Assembly (NCBI GenBank): GCA_021157965.1
Contig: JAGGVO010000041.1
Coordinates: 256,119-320,118 of the forward strand
Direction: 5' to 3'
Length of the DNA: 64,000 nucleotides
Origin: Candidatus Neomarinimicrobiota bacterium
Lineage (GTDB): Bacteria; Fidelibacterota; Fidelibacteria; Fidelibacterales; Fidelibacteraceae
In this document: positions 26,482 to 35,260 of the stretch, piece by piece
Layout: each line of letters opens with the position of its first letter
Position numbering within the stretch: position 1 is the first letter of the stretch
Translations under genes and position numbers: made by a program
The notes under the pieces: generated by a model
Told to the model about the DNA's origin: nothing
What the model saw: the letters and a program-made list of their open reading frames with translations, nothing else
The model's database searches: none

Positions 26482-27158
26482 GGGTTTCTGAATCGCAGGA
26501 ACCCAAATGCATCAGGTCTGTGAAAGTTTTTCTCCGGTAAAGAAGTCCAACTGATCCAATGGGGATGGGATGTTTCGTCCCCGCATTTATAAAAATTTGC
26601 CTTCCAGATTTCACTGAATGTATCGTTAGTTAAAGGGGTAAACCGTTTAATCAGATCATAGGGAATGGCAAAAGCCAGTTCCCAAAAGAGAGGTGACGTG
26701 ATTTCTTCGGGAACGCTGGAGGGGAGAGTACTCTGCCGGCGTACCATGTCCAGTTCTTCCGGTGAGAGAATATCATAATCTAAGCGTTTGCCGTTTTTCT
26801 TTTGAGGGTTTCGGATATAATAACAGAGCAAATTCCCGCCGCAATTGAATTCAAAATTAAAATACCCTGTGGAACCGGCCGGTTTCAGAAAAAATTCTAC
26901 GCAACTATCCTTGCTTACTTTGGCCTGGTAGCCTTCCTGAATACACCGGACATATCGGTCGTCTACGGAGAATTTTCCGTAGAATGCCTGGTTGTCTCTG
27001 AAAAGGCGGACTTCCACATGTGGGGTATGTTCACCACTTTCGGGGCGGATCTCCCGGAGTGTTACCGGTGATGTATTTTTCCAGTTCAGGGAATCCAGCA
27101 GATGGGCCGGGTTGTTTATACGTTTGAAGGGGACGGTTAAGACCGGTTTGGAAATCAT
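26478..27158 (-). CDS. Carbohydrate-binding family 9-like protein
   Basis: A 226-residue beta-sandwich protein resembling CBM9-like/DOMON-type sugar-binding domains. It has HVEVRLFRDNQAFYGKFSV, KDSCVEFFLKPAGSTGYFNFEF, FWELAFAIPYDL and WKANFYKCGDET. There is no signal peptide, so unlike secreted CBM9 domains it probably stays in the cytoplasm, or its export signal lies elsewhere. The start ATG (27158) shares ATGA with the stop of a candidate 66-codon gene upstream. What it binds is unknown. Confidence 0.8.
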   Translation of the reverse strand: MISKPVLTVPFKRINNPAHLLDSLNWKNTSPVTLREIRPESGEHTPHVEVRLFRDNQAFYGKFSVDDRYVRCIQEGYQAKVSKDSCVEFFLKPAGSTGYFNFEFNCGGNLLCYYIRNPQKKNGKRLDYDILSPEELDMVRRQSTLPSSVPEEITSPLFWELAFAIPYDLIKRFTPLTNDTFSEIWKANFYKCGDETSHPHWISWTSLPEKNFHRPDAFGFLRFRNP

Positions 27159-27355
27159 TTAAAACTCCCGGTTAAAATGAGGTGCCGGCAGGTGACGCCG
27201 CCGGTTTTCGTGAATGTATTCAGCATCTTCAACGGTAAGTCAGACGGGTGTCCCGCTTGTCTGTTTACTTCGTTTACGGTGGTTCTTGATTCTCCCGGGA
27301 AAAGTTCCATGGCGTCTTTGTTTTCATATTCCATCCGGCCTGCCCTTTTTCCATA
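27155..27355 (-). CDS. Candidate small protein, 66 residues, coupled to CBM9-like gene
   Basis: An open frame of 66 codons fills most of the gap between lptD and the CBM9-like gene. The start is ATG at 27355; an in-frame ATG nine codons later is a second possibility. The stop TGA (27157-27155) overlaps the CBM9-like ATG by 4 bases, the same coupling seen elsewhere in the window. The product is basic and polar (parts: MKTKTPWNFFPGES, TTVNEVNRQAGHPSD, GGVTCRHLI), with no membrane segment and no family I can name. GGAGG lies only 2 bases before the first ATG, which is tight. It could also be a repeat-borne open frame rather than a real gene. Confidence 0.4.
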   Translation of the reverse strand, partial: YGKRAGRMEYENKDAMELFPGESRTTVNEVNRQAGHPSDLPLKMLNTFTKTGGVTCRHLILTGSFK

Positions 27356-27375
27356 TCCTCCGAATATGGAAAAAA
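27347..27375 (-). promoter_or_regulatory. Hairpin enclosing the start of the small gene
   Basis: Arms TTTTTCCATAT and ATATGGAAAAA pair perfectly over 11 bp with a 7-base loop. In the minus-strand RNA the loop carries CGGAGG (Shine-Dalgarno-like) and the 3' arm carries the ATG of the 66-codon frame. There is no T run after it on either strand, so it is not a terminator. It could control translation or mark the end of a small repeat. Confidence 0.5.
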
Positions 27376-27411
27376 TCCCGGTCAGGGTGGTACGGTCGGA
27401 TTACAATTGAT

Positions 27412-30400
27412 TTATCTCCAGACATTGGCCTGCCGGCCTTCCCTTTTTTCCAGTTTCAAAGCATCACTTAAAACCGATGATTTTACATTGATACGAAGAT
27501 AAAAACTCTTTACCGATGATGTGGGAGTCCAGTTCAGGCTCATTTCCCAACAGTGAAGATCCCGCTTTAACGAGATGTACTGATAGGTGATTTTCTGATT
27601 GATGATGTTGATGTTCAGAGAATAATCTAAAGACCAGTTTGGGCTGAGATTGGCTGAAAAAATGGTGTTTAAGGTGAGATTTTTACTGCTTTTATCCGGG
27701 TTTGTTGCCGCGTAGTTATACCGGATACTCACCCGGGCCTGCCAGTCTGAGATGCTTTCGTCATGTCGGGTACCTGTTGAGTCCCGATTGCTCTTTTCCC
27801 TGAACCGGAAGCCTGTATCAAAGCTGAAATGGGTCAGCCTGGGGATGGTTTCATAATTATTGATTCGCCGATGACTCACGGTGTCATACTGATAAGGATC
27901 CAGGCGGATGTTTCCGCTGAACTGCAGATTCCCCGGCAAGCGGGATGCACGATATGAAATACTTACAGGACTCCATTTTAGGGAGTCGGCATTGAAATCA
28001 TAATTGCCGTTCAAATTCAAAGTCAGAAAATCATATTTTTTAAATTTTTCCGGATCTTTTTTGTCAGAAAATTTTGCTGAAAACTGATTGCCTACAGACC
28101 AGCTCATGGTTCGGGAGTCTCTTGAGGGTGTTTTGCCCAGCAGGGTTGAAGAAAAATAATCATAGGATACCGGATTGCCATTGGTATCGGTACCTCGGAA
28201 GACGTAATTCGGGTTGTTGGAAATATCCGGGGTATAGACAAAGCTCACTGAAGGACTGATTACATGTCTGAGGGCCTGGAAGCAACCGGCCCGGAAATAG
28301 AAAATTCCGTAGAATTTGGAGGAGAAACGAAGATTTGCAGAATAGACTGCTCGGCGCTTAAATGCCTTTTGATCCAAGAGGATCATTTGGCCTGTGCTGT
28401 CCAGAACTGCCTGGCCGTTGTCTGAAAGCAGGGGTGATTTATATTTAAAAACCCATCCTTCCTGAATGTTAAGCCCTGGAGAGGTTGTCAGCCAGTTGAA
28501 GAATTTATGATTCAATGAAATGTTTCCCTGGTGGATCATTCTGCTTCGCTGGTTATCCAGAAAGGTGGAATCATTTTGCAGAGTATGGGTATACCGGTTT
28601 TGAAAATTTGTCGAGTAATTATAGGTGAGAGTGTGATACCAGCGTTGCGGATCGCTTGCCTTCGACTTTTTAAAAACCTGACCGGTGCTTTTAGAGAGAG
28701 AAATCTGGGGTACGGAAGCGTGGACATTCCCTGTGATAAGATCTTCCGTCCGCGAAGCGTTCACTGTAAGCCCCATATCTCCGATCCGTGTGGAATAGGT
28801 GGCGTTTGAAATGAGTTTCTGTTTCAACCGCTCATCCAGTTCAATTCCGGTCTGCTGATAATAGGATCGGTCATTGGTATAGGAGCCGGAGATATTGAGT
28901 CTGGAGGACCGACCGATGGTCTGCCGGTGATTCAGGGCGATATCGTACCGGATCTGGGGACGGTCTGCCAGAAAATTGTTGTTATAGCTGGTTCGGATTT
29001 GTCCGTTCAGTTTGTATCTCAGTGCATAGCGGGTTGTATTATTCATTTTGATTCCCTGCAAATCGAAGAAATCAAGCTGAATTTTTGTATCCATGTAATC
29101 ATTGGGGGCCCAGTAATAACCGGCGCCTTTCAAATACCATCCCGATACGTTGGATGTCCCGAAGGTAGGCATAAACCAGCCGCTGTGGCGCCGGCCCTTT
29201 TGATCGGGATAGATCCCAAAGGGAAGGTAAAATACAGGAATATTCATGATCCGGAGAACCAGGGGTTTGGCGATAACCATTTTATCGGGAATCAGTTTCA
29301 TGCGTCGGGATTCAATCCAGTAATGGGGATCTTCCTTCAGGTCGCAGGTTGTGTAACGGGCATAGTCCACATAAAATGGTTTATCCTCCCGTTTCTGGAT
29401 TTGCCGTCCCGTATAGAAACCATCTTCCAGGGTTGTAGAGCCGTACTTAGCTCTCCCCCGACGGGTCCGGAAATTATAGAATAAGGCCTCCCCGTACATG
29501 GGATCTGCCGAACCTTGAATGAATTCGGGAATACTGACAAGCCCTGTGTCGGTTTTCTGCGGCAGGGCATAAAGGATATCCGCATTCCAGTCCACCCGAA
29601 TGGTGTCCGCCTTGAGATGCATGTTTCCGTAATCCAGTGTGGCATGGTGAATCAAATCGGTCATGTCGGCCATCATGTGGTAATGAATCCTGTCTGCTTT
29701 GTATACCAGATTTGTATCCATGCCCGCTTCTGTAGGATGGGGATAGAAAATCCCCGATACATCCCGGATGACCCGGATGAGTTCCAGCGAATCATTACGA
29801 AACAACATGCGTACCGTATCACCGCTGGCATGATTGAGTCCCTGAAACAGGGAATCCCTGAATACATGATAATCTGATTCGGCCATCCCTTTCATTTCCA
29901 GGGAATCCACTTTGTTCAATGCGTTGAACCAGATCCACAGGTCCCGCCCTGTGAGAGTGCTTGTAAAGACAACGGAGCTGTCTGAATCCTCTTTTTTAAA
30001 AATTCCCCTCCGGTCTGTTTCCATCACGGCGTGTCCTGAAACATTCAGATAGTGCAGGGTATCTCCCTTAAAGGAAAATTTCAGCCGGTCCCCGCCAAGG
30101 CGGTTTTCCCCGTAAAAAACCCGGGGATTGCCCCTGAAAACCGCCAGTCCATCAGCATCGGAAAAGTTCAGGGAATCGCTGTAAATTTTCAGGGAATCCC
30201 TGAGTACCCGGATGTTTCCCTGCCCTTCAAATATACGGCTTTTCGTGTTACCGGCCAGAAGATCGGCATATACCAGTAACCGCCCGTTTCCCTTGTCATC
30301 GTTTCGGATAAAGACGGGATCGGCATTGCTGAACATATTATTCTTTTCCACATCATACCGGATATAATCACCGGTCAGCAGCATATTTCCGGTGGAATCG

Positions 30401-30936
30401 GTTACAACGGCATTTTTGTAGTAGTGAATGATCCGGGCTGTGTAGTCATAGAAAACCGAATCGCTGGCGGATTGAATCAGCGTATCCCGGATAAAGATAT
30501 TGCCGTGGCCTGTATAGCGATTTGTCTGGAGATCGGCCTTTACCGTATCCCCTTCCAGAATGCGTTCTTTATAGCGGATGTAGCTGCGTTCCGGGGAAAA
30601 CAACCGGTCTGTGTCGGTGTGAAATTCGATTCTCTGGCTTGTCACCCGTGAAATGGTATCCCAGACTGTAACATTTCCGCTGAGAATCAGCAGGTTTTTT
30701 TCGGGATAGTGCAGGGCATTATCACAGGTGATTTGGATGGCCCCTTTTTGAAACTGCACATTCTGTTCCAAATGGAGATATGTCTCACCATCCTGCTTTA
30801 CATGATGCAGTTCTTCCGCATGTTTCAGCACCAGGGGTTCCACCGCTCCGGACAAAGGGTGATAAAATCCCAAAATCAGGTTGAATAAGAGCCCGCTAAG
30901 GGTTATATATAAACACTTTTTACTTTTCAGAATCAA
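27412..30936 (-). CDS. lptD: LPS-assembly protein LptD / OstA-like
   Basis: Outer-membrane translocon that places LPS in the outer leaflet. The 1174 residues are far more than the roughly 780 of E. coli LptD. A signal peptide is followed by about 450-500 residues of repeated OstA/LptA-type beta-jellyroll strands (VTSQRIEFHTDTDRL, ADLLAGNTKSRIFEGQGNI, LKADTIRVDW). The LptD core then begins with YTTCDLKEDPHYWIESRRM and PVFYLPFGIYPDQKGRRHSGW, and a large C-terminal barrel ends the protein. The only start before the signal peptide is TTG at 30936, inside the last 17 bases of rarA, so translation is probably coupled. The extended N-terminal region may act as a built-in LptA-like bridge. Confidence 0.85.
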   Translation of the reverse strand: MILKSKKCLYITLSGLLFNLILGFYHPLSGAVEPLVLKHAEELHHVKQDGETYLHLEQNVQFQKGAIQITCDNALHYPEKNLLILSGNVTVWDTISRVTSQRIEFHTDTDRLFSPERSYIRYKERILEGDTVKADLQTNRYTGHGNIFIRDTLIQSASDSVFYDYTARIIHYYKNAVVTDSTGNMLLTGDYIRYDVEKNNMFSNADPVFIRNDDKGNGRLLVYADLLAGNTKSRIFEGQGNIRVLRDSLKIYSDSLNFSDADGLAVFRGNPRVFYGENRLGGDRLKFSFKGDTLHYLNVSGHAVMETDRRGIFKKEDSDSSVVFTSTLTGRDLWIWFNALNKVDSLEMKGMAESDYHVFRDSLFQGLNHASGDTVRMLFRNDSLELIRVIRDVSGIFYPHPTEAGMDTNLVYKADRIHYHMMADMTDLIHHATLDYGNMHLKADTIRVDWNADILYALPQKTDTGLVSIPEFIQGSADPMYGEALFYNFRTRRGRAKYGSTTLEDGFYTGRQIQKREDKPFYVDYARYTTCDLKEDPHYWIESRRMKLIPDKMVIAKPLVLRIMNIPVFYLPFGIYPDQKGRRHSGWFMPTFGTSNVSGWYLKGAGYYWAPNDYMDTKIQLDFFDLQGIKMNNTTRYALRYKLNGQIRTSYNNNFLADRPQIRYDIALNHRQTIGRSSRLNISGSYTNDRSYYQQTGIELDERLKQKLISNATYSTRIGDMGLTVNASRTEDLITGNVHASVPQISLSKSTGQVFKKSKASDPQRWYHTLTYNYSTNFQNRYTHTLQNDSTFLDNQRSRMIHQGNISLNHKFFNWLTTSPGLNIQEGWVFKYKSPLLSDNGQAVLDSTGQMILLDQKAFKRRAVYSANLRFSSKFYGIFYFRAGCFQALRHVISPSVSFVYTPDISNNPNYVFRGTDTNGNPVSYDYFSSTLLGKTPSRDSRTMSWSVGNQFSAKFSDKKDPEKFKKYDFLTLNLNGNYDFNADSLKWSPVSISYRASRLPGNLQFSGNIRLDPYQYDTVSHRRINNYETIPRLTHFSFDTGFRFREKSNRDSTGTRHDESISDWQARVSIRYNYAATNPDKSSKNLTLNTIFSANLSPNWSLDYSLNINIINQKITYQYISLKRDLHCWEMSLNWTPTSSVKSFYLRINVKSSVLSDALKLEKREGRQANVWR

Positions 30937-32251
30937 AACGGTCGGGCCACAAATGTTTCAGTCGTTGCCGGATATATTTCTCATATCCGTTTTCCGTTGG
31001 GTTATATACCGGCAGTCCGGCATGCTGTTCCGGAAGGTAATTTTGTCTGGTAAAGCCGCCGGTATCGTGGGGATATTTATAATTTTTGGAATAATCCATC
31101 TCTTTCATGAGGGATGTGGGGGCATTGCGCAAATGCAGGGGGACATTCTGAAAGCCGGTTTCCCGGATGAAATCCTGTGATTTTTTGATGCTCAGGTAGG
31201 CGGCATTGCTTTTGGGGGCAGAGGCCAGAAAAGTAGTCACCTGGGCCAGGATGATGGAGGCTTCCGGCATACCGATGGCATGAACTGCCTGAAAACCGCT
31301 GACAGCCATGGTGAGTCCCAGAGGTTCTGAATTGCCGATATCCTCCGAAGCCAGAATGATAAGGCGCCGGGCAACATAAAGGGGATCTTCACCGCCTTCA
31401 AGCATCACAGCCAGCCAGTAGACCGCCGCATCGGGATCACTGCCCCTGACACTTTTAATAAAGGCGGATATTGTATCGTAATGATAATCTCCGGTTTTAT
31501 CGTACAACAGGTTTTTTTCCTGAAGGGCGTTCTCGATATCATCCCGGGAAATTGAAAGATTTTTTGCCCCGCTTTGCCGGGAAAGAGTCATTTTAAAACA
31601 GAGCTCCAGGGTATTCAGCATTTTCCGGGCATCACCACCGGCAGTGCGCAGAAGAAAATCCCGGTCTTCACGGTTCAGGTCAAGGGTGTATTTCGAAAGG
31701 ATGATATCTGAAGTCACGGCCCGGTTAAAAAGCGTTTCCAGTTCTTCAGGAGAGAGGGGCTGCAACTTGAGAACCTTCATGCGGGAAAGCAGGGGCGAAA
31801 TGACTTCAAAAGAGGGATTTTCCGTCGTGGCGCCGATAAGTACCAGACTCCCGTTTTCAACGGCATGAAGCAGGGCGTCCTGCTGGGCTTTATTGAAACG
31901 GTGGATTTCATCGATGAACAGGACCGTTTTTTTTCCCATGTTCATGTTGTTTTCCCCCGTCCTGATCAGGTTCCGGACATCTTTGACACCGGCGGTTACA
32001 GCACTGATCTCGTGGAACTCCGCCCCGGCAAGACCTGCCATCAGCCGGGCCAGGGTGGTTTTTCCCGTTCCCGGAGGCCCCCATAAAATCAAGGGAATAA
32101 TCTCCCGGTTCCTGAAAAGCCTGCTCAGGATTTTTCCCTCGCCTGTGAGGTGGGTTTGTCCCACCAAATCAGTGAAACGGGTAGGGCGCATCCGGACGGC
32201 TAAAGGAGGCAGCACACGCTCATTTTGTGAAAAAAGTGTCTCTTCGGCCAT
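30920..32251 (-). CDS. rarA: Replication-associated recombination protein A (RarA/MgsA)
   Basis: AAA+ ATPase that acts at stalled replication forks. The 443 residues carry Walker A GPPGTGKTTLARL, Walker B LFIDEIHRFNKAQQDALL, sensor 1 GATTENPSF and the RarA-specific C-terminal tetramerisation part (DPDAAVYWLAVMLEGGEDPLYVARR, YKYPHDTGG). No Shine-Dalgarno precedes the ATG at 32251. Its 3' end overlaps the TTG start of lptD, so the two share a transcript. Confidence 0.95.
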   Translation of the reverse strand: MAEETLFSQNERVLPPLAVRMRPTRFTDLVGQTHLTGEGKILSRLFRNREIIPLILWGPPGTGKTTLARLMAGLAGAEFHEISAVTAGVKDVRNLIRTGENNMNMGKKTVLFIDEIHRFNKAQQDALLHAVENGSLVLIGATTENPSFEVISPLLSRMKVLKLQPLSPEELETLFNRAVTSDIILSKYTLDLNREDRDFLLRTAGGDARKMLNTLELCFKMTLSRQSGAKNLSISRDDIENALQEKNLLYDKTGDYHYDTISAFIKSVRGSDPDAAVYWLAVMLEGGEDPLYVARRLIILASEDIGNSEPLGLTMAVSGFQAVHAIGMPEASIILAQVTTFLASAPKSNAAYLSIKKSQDFIRETGFQNVPLHLRNAPTSLMKEMDYSKNYKYPHDTGGFTRQNYLPEQHAGLPVYNPTENGYEKYIRQRLKHLWPDRFDSEK

Positions 32252-32422
32252 AATGTTAAAATTACAATGATTCCGCTTCTCAGGACATGATTAAATCATG
32301 GATTCGGATAACCCGCCGGACCGTTTACATTGCCGGGAGAAGGTACGAATATGACGGTTGACACACCCCCTGTGAATAATGCTTGTTTTCTTTTTGGGAC
32401 TCACTTATATTGTATCGTTGAT

Positions 32423-32845
32423 ATGAAAAAACTTCATCTGAAATATATCCCAAGAATGGCAGTCATCCTGCTAATGGCCTGGAGTGCTGCTTTTGCATGG
32501 GATGGCATCGGGAATTTTGATGCTTATGTGCAAAACGGCAAAATCGTTGTGGAATGGCAAACGAAACACGAAGATAATGTGGATTATTTTGTCATCCAGC
32601 GCAGCATGAACAGTAACGATTCCTATTATGATCTGGCAAAAATTGAGCCGCACGGAAATGGTTGGGCTTATATTTATATTGATGAAAAGATCCTGGGAAA
32701 ATCAGCCAATATGGTGTATAATTACCGGCTGAAAATAGTCTTCCGGGATAAAAGCATTGCCTATTCCGATCAGTCTGTTCAGGTCGTGATGGTTGTGTCG
32801 TCTCTCCAGCATACTTGGGGCAGTATTAAGGCGATGTTTCAGTAA
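32423..32845 (+). CDS. Small exported protein with fibronectin-III-like domain
   Basis: A 140-residue product with a signal peptide ending at about AAFA-WDG, followed by a single beta-sandwich resembling a fibronectin type III domain (GKIVVEWQTKHEDNVDYFVIQRS, YNYRLKIVFRDKSIAYSDQSV). The ATG at 32423 is chosen because the signal peptide starts there; 93 bases of in-frame sequence upstream contain no such feature. It stands just before mreB with a 131-base gap. Its function is unknown; a surface or periplasmic adhesion or scaffold role is possible. Confidence 0.65.
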   Translation: MKKLHLKYIPRMAVILLMAWSAAFAWDGIGNFDAYVQNGKIVVEWQTKHEDNVDYFVIQRSMNSNDSYYDLAKIEPHGNGWAYIYIDEKILGKSANMVYNYRLKIVFRDKSIAYSDQSVQVVMVVSSLQHTWGSIKAMFQ

Positions 32846-32913
32846 TTATTTTCGTTTTTCTCATAATTCCCGTGTATCTTTTTCTATAAGAGTATAAATT
32901 TATGCCAAATTGT

Positions 32914-32940
32914 CGTATTCTCCTGTTAGGGAGAAATACG
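32914..32940. promoter_or_regulatory. Imperfect hairpin in the mreB leader
   Basis: CGTATTCTCC and GGAGAAATACG can pair with one bulged base around a 6-base loop, 37 bases before the mreB start. No T run follows, so it is more likely an operator or a leader structure than a terminator. No convincing -35/-10 pair was seen here. Confidence 0.25.
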
Positions 32941-32976
32941 TGTCATCTGTAAAAAATCTCGAGGTGTAAAATATTC

Positions 32977-33990
32977 ATGAAATTCTCGTTTCTCAAATGG
33001 TTATCCAGCGATATTGCCATTGATCTGGGAACAGCCAATACATTGATCTATGTCCGTGGGGAGGGCATTGTTGTCAATGAGCCGTCTATTGTTGCCAGAT
33101 CAACCATCAACAACAAAATCATTGCCGTTGGTGATGATGCCAAGGAAATGATGGGTCGAACTCACCCCAACATTGAAGTTGTGCGTCCTATGAAGGATGG
33201 TGTCATTGCCAACTTTGAAATGACCGATGCCATGCTTCAGGGGTTCATCAAAAAGATTAACATCTCCCGTTTTGCCCGCCCCCGCATTGTTATTTGTGTC
33301 CCCTCCGGAATTACCGAGGTGGAAAAACGGGCGGTGAAAGAGAGCGGAGAACGGGCAAACGCCCGGGTAATTTACCTGATAGAAGAACCTGTGGCAGCTG
33401 CTGTGGGTATCGGCATTGACATTTCCAAACCGGTAGGCAACATGATTGTGGATATCGGGGGAGGAACCACGGAAATTGCCATTATCGCCCTGAACGGAGT
33501 TGTGACAAAAGAGAGTCTGCGGATTGCCGGAGATGAGATGAATGAAGCAATTATTCAATATTTCAGGAAAGAGCACAACCTGTTGATCGGAGAACGAATG
33601 GCTGAACAGATCAAACTGAATATTGGGTCTGCAACGAAAGTGGAAGATAAAACCATGTCCGTCAAGGGACGGAATTTTGTGGTGGGTATCCCGCGGACCA
33701 TCGATGTCTCGTCGGAACAGATCCGCGAATGCCTGCGGGAGACAGTGGATGTAATGATCAGTGGTATCAAACGGACCCTGGAAAATACTCCACCTGAGCT
33801 TTCGTCCGATATTCTGGACCGGGGGATTATTCTGACAGGTGGCGGTGCTCTTTTAAAGGGACTGGATGAACGTATCCGACTGGAAACGGAATTGCCGGTT
33901 CATGTTGCGGAAGAGCCCCTTCTCTCTGTTGCCATGGGGACAGGGAAAGTGCTGGAGGATGTGGAAAAATATAGGGAAATACTGATGTAA
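32977..33990 (+). CDS. mreB: Rod-shape-determining protein MreB
   Basis: Bacterial actin that guides cell-wall elongation under the inner membrane. The 337 residues show actin-fold motifs: phosphate 1 DLGTANTLIYVRGEGIVVNEPS, connect/phosphate 2 IVDIGGGTTEIAII and the adenosine motif GIILTGGGALLKGLDE. An amphipathic N-terminal stretch (FSFLKWLS) suits membrane binding. GAGGTG precedes the ATG. It is first of a tight elongasome operon continuing with mreC, mreD, mrdA and rodA. Confidence 0.98.
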   Translation: MKFSFLKWLSSDIAIDLGTANTLIYVRGEGIVVNEPSIVARSTINNKIIAVGDDAKEMMGRTHPNIEVVRPMKDGVIANFEMTDAMLQGFIKKINISRFARPRIVICVPSGITEVEKRAVKESGERANARVIYLIEEPVAAAVGIGIDISKPVGNMIVDIGGGTTEIAIIALNGVVTKESLRIAGDEMNEAIIQYFRKEHNLLIGERMAEQIKLNIGSATKVEDKTMSVKGRNFVVGIPRTIDVSSEQIRECLRETVDVMISGIKRTLENTPPELSSDILDRGIILTGGGALLKGLDERIRLETELPVHVAEEPLLSVAMGTGKVLEDVEKYREILM

Positions 33991-34775
33991 TGCTGAAAAG
34001 AATCATAGATTTCTTTTTAAACAGACGATTCCAGATTTCTACAACTGTCCTTTTATTTCTTTCATTTATCATCTTTATCAAAACATCCCATCCTGCAATC
34101 CGTCATCTGGAAATATGGGCCGGAGATGTCCTTGCACCTGTTAAAGAACCGGTTGTCTGGTTCAGGGACCTGATGGAAACCCGTGAAACCAATGAGATTC
34201 TTAACCGGCGTTTAATCCATCTCAGTCAGGAGGCATCCCGTTTTTCATCTATGGCCGATGAGAATAAGCGGCTGAGAAGTATGCTGGATTTTAAAGAACG
34301 GTCTGAATACAATCTGTTATCTGCCCTGGTTTTATCAGAGGGAATCCATAAAAGTGTCAACAGCCTGTTATTGAACCGGGGGAAAAAGGACAGTATCCAG
34401 GTAAATGATCCTATCATGAATGTGGATGGTGTCATTGGAAAAATATTCTTTGTAGGTGAGTCCACATCCCTGGCACAGCTTCTTATTGACCCCAATTCCC
34501 GGTTGAGTGTGCGCATAGAGCCGTCCGGTGCGAAAGGCATCCTCCAGTGGTATGGAGGAAACCGTTATCTGATTGCTGATATTCCCAATACAATGGCTGT
34601 CCAGCCGGGTAATCTTGTGGTGACATCCGGGCTGTCAGATATTTATCCTGGTGATTTGCCTGTCGGGGTTGTCCGTGAATTATCTCCCGCCCCCGATGGC
34701 TTTACCCATATTGTCTATGGCGATTTTCTGGTCAACTTCAACCAAATTCGAGAGGTTTTTATCATTCTGGAATGA
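33990..34775 (+). CDS. mreC: Rod-shape-determining protein MreC
   Basis: A 261-residue bitopic protein linking MreB to PBP2 in the elongasome. One membrane helix near residues 15-30 is followed by a coiled coil (about 60-95) and the periplasmic beta-domain with VIGKIFFVGESTSLAQLLIDPNSRL and VVTSGLSDIYPGDLPVGVV, which is typical of MreC. The ATG overlaps the mreB stop by one base and the gene's end overlaps mreD by 4 bases. Confidence 0.96.
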   Translation: MLKRIIDFFLNRRFQISTTVLLFLSFIIFIKTSHPAIRHLEIWAGDVLAPVKEPVVWFRDLMETRETNEILNRRLIHLSQEASRFSSMADENKRLRSMLDFKERSEYNLLSALVLSEGIHKSVNSLLLNRGKKDSIQVNDPIMNVDGVIGKIFFVGESTSLAQLLIDPNSRLSVRIEPSGAKGILQWYGGNRYLIADIPNTMAVQPGNLVVTSGLSDIYPGDLPVGVVRELSPAPDGFTHIVYGDFLVNFNQIREVFIILE

Positions 34776-35260
34776 ATTCACTCCAATATCTAAAACTCAT
34801 GCTTATCGTGCTGGGAACGGTTCTGATTCAGTTCTTTTTCAATGAAGTGTTGGATATACAGGGCATCCGCCCCGACCTTTTTTTTATTCTCCTCATCTAT
34901 CTGGCGTTTCGCCTCTCTGCCACCCAAACTGTCTGGGTTGCCTTTCTCCTGGGAATTTTACAGGATATTCTTTTCCATCCCTCGGTTTTGGGACTCTCAC
35001 CCCTGATCAAAACATTTTCAGGTTTTATCCTGGCTCAGCTCATCCACCAATCTTTTCTCCGGGTGCGGGTTTTTTCGACAATTTCATCCGTGCTTCTGAT
35101 TTTTTTAAGCCATGTCATTTTCAATTGGGTGCTCTTTATTGAAATGCCTGTGGATTTTAATTATGTATTAATACACTACAGCCTGCCGGAATTTCTTTAT
35201 ACGGGAGGACTCTTTATACTGGCGAATTATTTTATTTCGCTCTATCCGGAAACTGAGTAA
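34772..35260 (+). CDS. mreD: Rod-shape-determining protein MreD
   Basis: A 162-residue membrane protein with about five hydrophobic segments and the MreD layout (short loops, GILQDILFHPSVLGLSPL in the middle). It works with MreC and PBP2 in lateral wall growth. Start and stop overlap mreC (ATGA) and mrdA (one base), so its place in the operon supports the call more than its poorly conserved sequence. Confidence 0.92.
   Translation: MNSLQYLKLMLIVLGTVLIQFFFNEVLDIQGIRPDLFFILLIYLAFRLSATQTVWVAFLLGILQDILFHPSVLGLSPLIKTFSGFILAQLIHQSFLRVRVFSTISSVLLIFLSHVIFNWVLFIEMPVDFNYVLIHYSLPEFLYTGGLFILANYFISLYPETE

Noticed and set aside
27177-27410. Plus-strand open frames (77 and 85 codons) in the lptD/CBM9-like gap
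   Set aside because: No ribosome-binding site, no recognisable motifs, and they lie antisense to the better supported minus-strand 66-codon frame.
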